A stretch of DNA of 64,000 bases from Oscillospiraceae bacterium (GTDB lineage Bacteria > Bacillota > Clostridia > Oscillospirales > Oscillospiraceae), in assembly GCA_017542425.1 (NCBI GenBank), contig JAFXXH010000004.1, positions 62,001 through 126,000 of the forward strand. The letters run 5' to 3'. This document shows positions 59,923 to 64,000 of this stretch, piece by piece. Every line of letters begins with the position of its first letter. Position 1 is the stretch's first letter. A program made the position numbers and the translations under genes. The notes under the pieces were generated by a model. The model did not search any database. It had not been told where the DNA came from and saw only the letters and a list, made by a program, of their open reading frames with translations.

Positions 59923-59974
59923 ATTATATGCCAAATAATAGGTAATAAGCAACCATGCACTTATTACCTATTAT
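59923..59974 (-). promoter_or_regulatory. Internal promoter with palindromic operator-like hairpin before purD
   Basis: A 15-bp perfect AT-rich inverted repeat (59935-59949 with 59960-59974, 10-base loop; ATAATAGGTAATAAG and its complement) lies between purH and purD. On the minus strand TTGCTT (about 59947-59952) and TATAAT (59923-59928) form a promoter that overlaps the repeat. It could be a repressor site controlling purDL separately, or a terminator-like stem for purH. Its AT-content is low-GC compared with its surroundings. Confidence 0.6.
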
Positions 59975-59985
59975 CTCTCTCCGAA

Positions 59986-61164
59986 TCAGTGATGGAACAG
60001 CCGCAGCCCGGTGAAGGCCAGCACCATGCCGTACTTGTCGGCGACTTCGATCACGTTGTCGTCCCGGATGGACCCGCCGGGCTCGGCGATATACTGGACG
60101 CCGCTGCGCCGGGCGCGCTCCACGTTGTCCCCGAAGGGGAAGAAGGCGTCGCTGCCCACGGTGACGCCGCTTTGCGTGGCGATCCAGGCTTTTTTTGCCT
60201 CGGCGGAAAACACCGGGGGCTTTTCTTTGAAAACCGTCTGCCAGACGCCCTCGGCCAGCACGTCCTCGTATTCGTCAGAGAGGTACACGTCGATGGCGTT
60301 GTCCCGGTCCGGGCGGCGAATGCCGTCCACGAAGCGGAGACCCAGCACCTGGGGGCTCTGCCGCAGATACCAGTTGTCGGCCTTGGTCCCGGCCAGGCGG
60401 GTGCAGTGGATGCGGCTCTGCTGGCCCGCCCCCACGCCGATGGCCTGTCCGTCCTTGACGTAGCAGACGGAGTTGCTCTGGGTGTATTTCAGGGTGATGA
60501 GGGCCACGATCATGTCCCGCTTGGCGGATTCGGGCAAAACCTTGTTGGCGCTGACCAGGTTCGTGAGCAGACTTTCGTCGATTTTCACGGTGTTGTGCCC
60601 CTGCTCAAAGCTGATGCCGAACACGTCCTTGGTCTCCAGCGGAGCCGGTTCATAGTCCGGGTCGATCCGGACCACGTTGTAGCCGCCCTTTTTCTTGCTG
60701 CGCAGGATGTCCAGAGCCTCCTGGGTGTAGCCCGGGGCGATGATGCCGTCGCTGACTTCGCTCTTGAGGTAGGCCGCCGTGGCGGCGTCGCAGACCTCGC
60801 TGAGGGCGGCCCAGTCGCCGTAGGAGCAGAGGCGGTCGGCCCCCCGCGCCCGGATGTAGGCACAGGCGATGGGGCTCAGCGGCGCGTCCGGGTCCACGAA
60901 ATACATGGCCCTGTCCGTCTCGCTGAGGGGCAGGCCCACGGCGGCCCCGGCGGGGGAGACGTGCTTGAAGCTGGCGGCGGCGGGCAGGCCGGTGGCCTCT
61001 TTCAGTTCCCGTACCAGCTGCCAGGCGTTCAGGGCGTCCAGAAAGTTGATGTAGCCGGGCCGTCCATTCAGCACCTGCACGGGCAGCTCCCCGCCGTCTT
61101 TCCGATAGATGCGGGCGGGTTTCTGGTTGGGGTTGCAGCCGTATTTCAGTTCCAGTTCCGTCAT
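59986..61164 (-). CDS. purH: AICAR transformylase (standalone PurH C-domain type)
   Basis: This enzyme transfers a formyl group from 10-formyl-THF to AICAR in the penultimate step of IMP synthesis. It has the transformylase core (KYGCNPNQKPARIY, SFKHVSPAGAAVG with the catalytic Lys-His, and SDAFFPFGDNVERARRSGVQYI). With 392 residues it contains only the transformylase part, not the N-terminal IMP cyclohydrolase domain of bifunctional PurH. The missing activity is supplied by the neighbouring PurO-like gene, three bases upstream. Confidence 0.9.
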   Translation of the reverse strand: MTELELKYGCNPNQKPARIYRKDGGELPVQVLNGRPGYINFLDALNAWQLVRELKEATGLPAAASFKHVSPAGAAVGLPLSETDRAMYFVDPDAPLSPIACAYIRARGADRLCSYGDWAALSEVCDAATAAYLKSEVSDGIIAPGYTQEALDILRSKKKGGYNVVRIDPDYEPAPLETKDVFGISFEQGHNTVKIDESLLTNLVSANKVLPESAKRDMIVALITLKYTQSNSVCYVKDGQAIGVGAGQQSRIHCTRLAGTKADNWYLRQSPQVLGLRFVDGIRRPDRDNAIDVYLSDEYEDVLAEGVWQTVFKEKPPVFSAEAKKAWIATQSGVTVGSDAFFPFGDNVERARRSGVQYIAEPGGSIRDDNVIEVADKYGMVLAFTGLRLFHH

Positions 61165-61167
61165 GGT

Positions 61168-61800
61168 TCAGTCCCCCAGATGCTTGTTGAAAAGTTTCAC
61201 CGTGTCGCCCACCTTCGCGTACAGGGAGACCTTGTTCTCCCCGTTCAGCGCGGCCCAGACTTCCTCCGGCTCCGGCATGGTGATCTCCAGCGGTTCTCCG
61301 GCGAAGGAGGGCAGGGGAGACCCGTCCCCCTGATAGGTGCTGAGGAAGTAGCCGCGCCCTTCGTCGCAGCCTTCATAGCAGAAAAACTCCCGCAGGCAGC
61401 GGCCATGTTTGTGCTTGAGGATGGAGAGCTCGAAGCTCCCGTCCGGGCGGCAGAGGGCGGAGATCCGGGGGGTCCAGTTGGGCTCGTCCGGCTCGTAAGT
61501 CCGGGTCATCAGGGCCTTGCGGAAGTCCCCCATGTCCCGGATGGTGTCGGTCTGGTCCCCGTTGGTGACGATCAGGCCCTGCTCGCTCTCCCGGACCGGG
61601 TGATAGATGATGAGGCTGGGATCGGTGAGGGCGCGCTCGTCATAGGCGCGGGTGCGGATGCCGTCGGGCGTGCGCTCAAACACCCGGTTCCGGCTGTTGG
61701 CGCTGCGGCCCATGATGAAATAATAGACGCGGTCCCGGCCCACGGCGATGCCCCGGCCGGGATAGGCGTTGCTGCGCAGAAAGTCCAGAAAATCAGTCAC
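61168..61800 (-). CDS. purO: IMP cyclohydrolase, PurO-like
   Basis: This enzyme closes the ring of FAICAR to give IMP. The sequence matches the IMP_cyclohyd family typified by archaeal PurO and used by many Clostridia: LRSNAYPGRGIAVGRDRVYYFIMGRSANSRNRVF and DPSLIIYHPVRESEQGLIVTNGDQTDTI. It has 210 residues. Translation starts at the GTG at 61800, with GGAG 8 bp upstream, overlapping the purN stop by four bases (GTGA). With purH it replaces the usual bifunctional PurH. Confidence 0.88.
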   Translation of the reverse strand: MTDFLDFLRSNAYPGRGIAVGRDRVYYFIMGRSANSRNRVFERTPDGIRTRAYDERALTDPSLIIYHPVRESEQGLIVTNGDQTDTIRDMGDFRKALMTRTYEPDEPNWTPRISALCRPDGSFELSILKHKHGRCLREFFCYEGCDEGRGYFLSTYQGDGSPLPSFAGEPLEITMPEPEEVWAALNGENKVSLYAKVGDTVKLFNKHLGD

Positions 61801-62420
61801 GATGTCGCTCCGTTTCCGTTCAAAATGTCCCTGCATACCATGGCCGCGGCCTGGGGGAGCAGCTGCCATTCGGCCTGCTCCATGACCCGGCGCTGCAGGG
61901 TCTCCGGCGTGTCGCCGGGCAGGATCTCCACGGCCTTTTGCAGCAATATCCTGCCGCCGTCGGGGATCTCGTTGACAAAATGCACCGTCGCCCCCGTCAC
62001 CTTGACGCCCCGGGCCAGCGCGGCGGCATGGACCTTCAGGCCATAGTAGCCAGGGCCGCAGAAGGAGGGGATCAGGGAGGGGTGGACGTTCAGGATCCGC
62101 TGCGGCCAGCGGTCGGTGAAGTCTTTCGACAGGATGCTGAGAAAGCCCGCCAGGATGACCAGGCCGACGCCGTGTTCCTCCAACGCGCTTTGCAGCGCGG
62201 CTTCAAAGCCCGCCGCGCCGCCGCAGGCCCGGCGGGTCAGGGTCAGCGTGGGCACCCCCGCCTTTGCCGCCCGCTCCAGGGCGTAAGCGCCGGAGACGTT
62301 GCTGACCACCAGGGAAATCTTCCCGTCGGGATTCTCACCCCTGGCCTCCGCGTCCAGCAGGGCCTGGAGGTTCGTGCCGCCGCCGCTGACCAGCACGGCG
62401 ATCTTGACTTTTTCACTCAT
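61797..62420 (-). CDS. purN: Phosphoribosylglycinamide formyltransferase
   Basis: This enzyme formylates GAR using 10-formyl-THF. Motifs are VKIAVLVSGGGTNLQALLDA, the catalytic NVHPSLIPSFCGPGYYGLKVHAAAL with its His and the downstream VHFVNEIPDGGRIL Asp. It has 207 residues. It overlaps purM by four bases (ATGA) and purO by four bases. Confidence 0.96.
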   Translation of the reverse strand: MSEKVKIAVLVSGGGTNLQALLDAEARGENPDGKISLVVSNVSGAYALERAAKAGVPTLTLTRRACGGAAGFEAALQSALEEHGVGLVILAGFLSILSKDFTDRWPQRILNVHPSLIPSFCGPGYYGLKVHAAALARGVKVTGATVHFVNEIPDGGRILLQKAVEILPGDTPETLQRRVMEQAEWQLLPQAAAMVCRDILNGNGATS

Positions 62421-63451
62421 ATCAGTTCCACCTTCTCAGGGCCTTCTACGATCTCGCCGATGACATAGGCGTCCTCCCCGGCCTCGTGCAGCGCGGCAAG
62501 CGCCGCGTCCGCGCTGTCGCGGGAGACGATGAGGCTCATGCCCACGCCCATGTTGAAGGTGTTGAACATATCCCGTTCCGGGATCTTGCCGGTCTCCTGG
62601 ATCAGCCGGAAGATAGGCGGGATTCTGACTGCGGCCTTGTCGATCCGGGCGCAGAGGCCCGCCGGGATGGAGCGGGGGATGTTCTCATAAAAGCCGCCCC
62701 CGGTGATGTGGCTGACGCCGCGCACGTCGGCGGCGGCGATGGCGGCCAGCACGGGCTTGACGTAGATGCGCGTGGGGGTCAGCAGCGCCTCGCCCAGGGT
62801 GGCGCCCAGGGCCTCCACATACTGCCCCAGGTCCGTGTGCTCCACGTCGAAGACCTTGCGGACCAGGGAATAGCCGTTGGAGTGGACGCCGCTGCTGGGC
62901 AGGGCCAGCACTTTGTCGCCGGGGCGCATGGTGCTGTTGTCCAGGATTTTCGCTCGGTCCACCAGACCCACGGCGAAGCCCGCCAGGTCGTAGTCCTCCG
63001 GGGCCATGGTGCCCGGGTGCTCGGCGGTCTCGCCGCCGATCAGGGCGCAGCCGGCCTGGACGCAGCCCTCGGCCACGCCGCTGACCAACTCCGCCACCTT
63101 TTCCGGGATGTTTTTTCCGATGGCGATGTAGTCCAGGAAAAAGAGGGGCCTGGCCCCGCAGCAGACGATGTCGTTGACGCACATGGCCACGCAGTCAATG
63201 CCCACGGTGTCATGGCGGTCCAGAAGCTGGGCGATGCGCTGCTTGGTGCCCACGCCGTCGGTGCCGGAGACCAGCACAGGTTCAGCCATGCCGGACACAT
63301 CCGGGGCAAAGAGCCCGCCGAAGCCGCCCAGACCGCCCAGGACGCCGGGAATGTTGGTGCGCTCCACATGGCCGCGCATGAGCTGAACGCCCTTGTAGCC
63401 GGCCTCGATGTCCACGCCGGCGGCGGCGTAGGATGCAGAATGGGATTCCAT
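62417..63451 (-). CDS. purM: Phosphoribosylformylglycinamidine cyclo-ligase
   Basis: This AIR synthetase begins SASYAAAGVDIEAGYKGVQLM, with VSGTDGVGTKQRIAQ and the motifs CALIGGETAEHPG and GGGFYENIPRSIP. It has 344 residues. The start is the ATG at 63451, with AAGGAG about 12 bp upstream. It lies 28 bases downstream of purF in the same operon. Confidence 0.95.
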   Translation of the reverse strand: MESHSASYAAAGVDIEAGYKGVQLMRGHVERTNIPGVLGGLGGFGGLFAPDVSGMAEPVLVSGTDGVGTKQRIAQLLDRHDTVGIDCVAMCVNDIVCCGARPLFFLDYIAIGKNIPEKVAELVSGVAEGCVQAGCALIGGETAEHPGTMAPEDYDLAGFAVGLVDRAKILDNSTMRPGDKVLALPSSGVHSNGYSLVRKVFDVEHTDLGQYVEALGATLGEALLTPTRIYVKPVLAAIAAADVRGVSHITGGGFYENIPRSIPAGLCARIDKAAVRIPPIFRLIQETGKIPERDMFNTFNMGVGMSLIVSRDSADAALAALHEAGEDAYVIGEIVEGPEKVELI

Positions 63452-63479
63452 AGCGCTGTAGTTCTCCTTCCGCTTAAAC

Positions 63480-64000
63480 TCACTCTTTGCCGGTCCAGCA
63501 ATAGGTGCAGATCTTCTCCCGGTCGATGCCGATGGCGTCCAGCAGTTCGTCCAGGCTCTGATAGCGCAGGGAGCTGAAGCCCAGGTCCTGGCAGATGGTG
63601 CGCAGGAGGCACTGGCCCCGCTCGGTTTTGCCGTCGGCGTATTCTGCAATGTGGGCCTCGCCCGCCTGACCCTCCAGCTTGCGGATGACGCGCCGGGCCA
63701 GCAGGTCCGCGTCGGAGTTGGAGCGGGAGAAGTTCAGGTATTTGCAGGCGTACATGATGGGCGGGCAGGCCGAGCGCATGTGCACTTCCTCCGCGCCGGA
63801 CTCATAGAGAAAGTCGATGGTCTCGCCCAGCTGGGTGCCGCGCACGATGCTGTCGTCCACGAAGAGCAGCTTCCGCCCCTCGATCAGTTCCGGGACGGGG
63901 ATCTGCTTCATCTTGGCCACCTGATCGCGCACCTTCTGGTCGGTGGGCATGAAGGAGCGGGGCCAGGTGGGGGTGTATTTGACGAAGGGCCGGGCGAAGG
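63480..64000 (-). CDS. purF: Amidophosphoribosyltransferase (3' partial gene, C-terminal part)
   Basis: The C-terminal 173 codons of the enzyme that makes phosphoribosylamine from PRPP and glutamine are present; the N-terminal glutaminase is beyond the window. The PRPP loop LLFVDDSIVRGTQLGETIDFL and upstream RPFVKYTPTWPRSFMP are diagnostic. A Cys-rich tail (CTYCWTGKE) ends the protein. The frame is open to the window edge, so the internal Met at 63950 is not a start. It is the first pur gene seen, followed by purM. Confidence 0.92.
   Translation of the reverse strand, partial: FARPFVKYTPTWPRSFMPTDQKVRDQVAKMKQIPVPELIEGRKLLFVDDSIVRGTQLGETIDFLYESGAEEVHMRSACPPIMYACKYLNFSRSNSDADLLARRVIRKLEGQAGEAHIAEYADGKTERGQCLLRTICQDLGFSSLRYQSLDELLDAIGIDREKICTYCWTGKE

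Noticed and set aside
58618..62046. 1142-codon open frame on the + strand opposite purD-purH-purO
   Set aside because: It runs antisense through three well-supported genes and the promoter hairpin; it is an artefact of high GC with few stops.

Overview
The window looks like a chromosomal segment of a GC-rich, anaerobic, Gram-positive member of Clostridia, most like the Oscillospiraceae group (inference). Supporting signs are the SCIFF peptide gene with its radical-SAM maturase (scfA/scfB), a sporulation-type sigma-H gene, a reverse rubrerythrin, an AICAR transformylase and IMP cyclohydrolase encoded separately, strong GGAGG ribosome-binding sites, and no outer-membrane genes. No phage, insertion sequence, CRISPR array, rRNA or tRNA gene was seen.

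Layout. 1-11.7 kb (+): a cluster for raffinose-family and sucrose-type sugars. It holds a solute-binding protein (cut by the window edge), two permeases, a DUF624 membrane protein, GH36 alpha-galactosidase, an amylosucrase-like GH13 enzyme, a GH32 fructosidase, fructokinase and an MsmX-type ATPase. Together these would import a galactosyl-sucrose, remove galactose, split sucrose and phosphorylate fructose. 11.8-19.1 kb: a MalY-type C-S lyase, a secreted tyrosine phosphatase, an ECF S component divergent from a MocR regulator, a membrane methyltransferase, and an HTH/membrane-protein pair. 19.2-25.3 kb (+): ruvCAB, sigH, two small Cys-containing proteins, trmK, a NIF3 protein and a reverse rubrerythrin with two rubredoxin domains. 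25.3-34.6 kb (-): an FAD protein, rplU-rpmA-GNAT-obgE, an ABC-F protein with one degenerate ATP site, a DHHW/MBOAT O-acylation pair and a Xer-type recombinase. 34.7-39.1 kb (+): an AlaA-type aminotransferase and scfA-scfB-decarboxylase. 39.2-47.9 kb (-): tspO, dapA, a nucleotidyltransferase, metG, a VanW wall protein with a Pro-Thr-Glu tail, and hemW. 48-50.2 kb: a family 4 uracil-DNA glycosylase, an orphan HATPase protein and the stub of a lost sensor gene. 50.3-54.9 kb: an IscR-like Rrf2 regulator divergent from nifS-nifU-(30-aa ORF)-metY-cysK. 54.9-64 kb (-): the purine operon purF(partial)-M-N-O-H and then purD-L.

Dispersed palindromes are a recurring theme. Four copies of a 27-bp GC-rich palindrome lie between genes, two copies of an approximately 85-bp hairpin element sit at convergent gene ends, and there is one 138-bp inverted-repeat element. 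The most useful leads are the 30-codon ORF in the Fe-S/cysteine operon, the SCIFF precursor with Gly where Thr37 is expected, the MocR regulator lacking the PLP lysine, the coherent loss of one ATP site in the ABC-F protein, and L27 without its N-terminal extension together with absence of the Prp protease gene.
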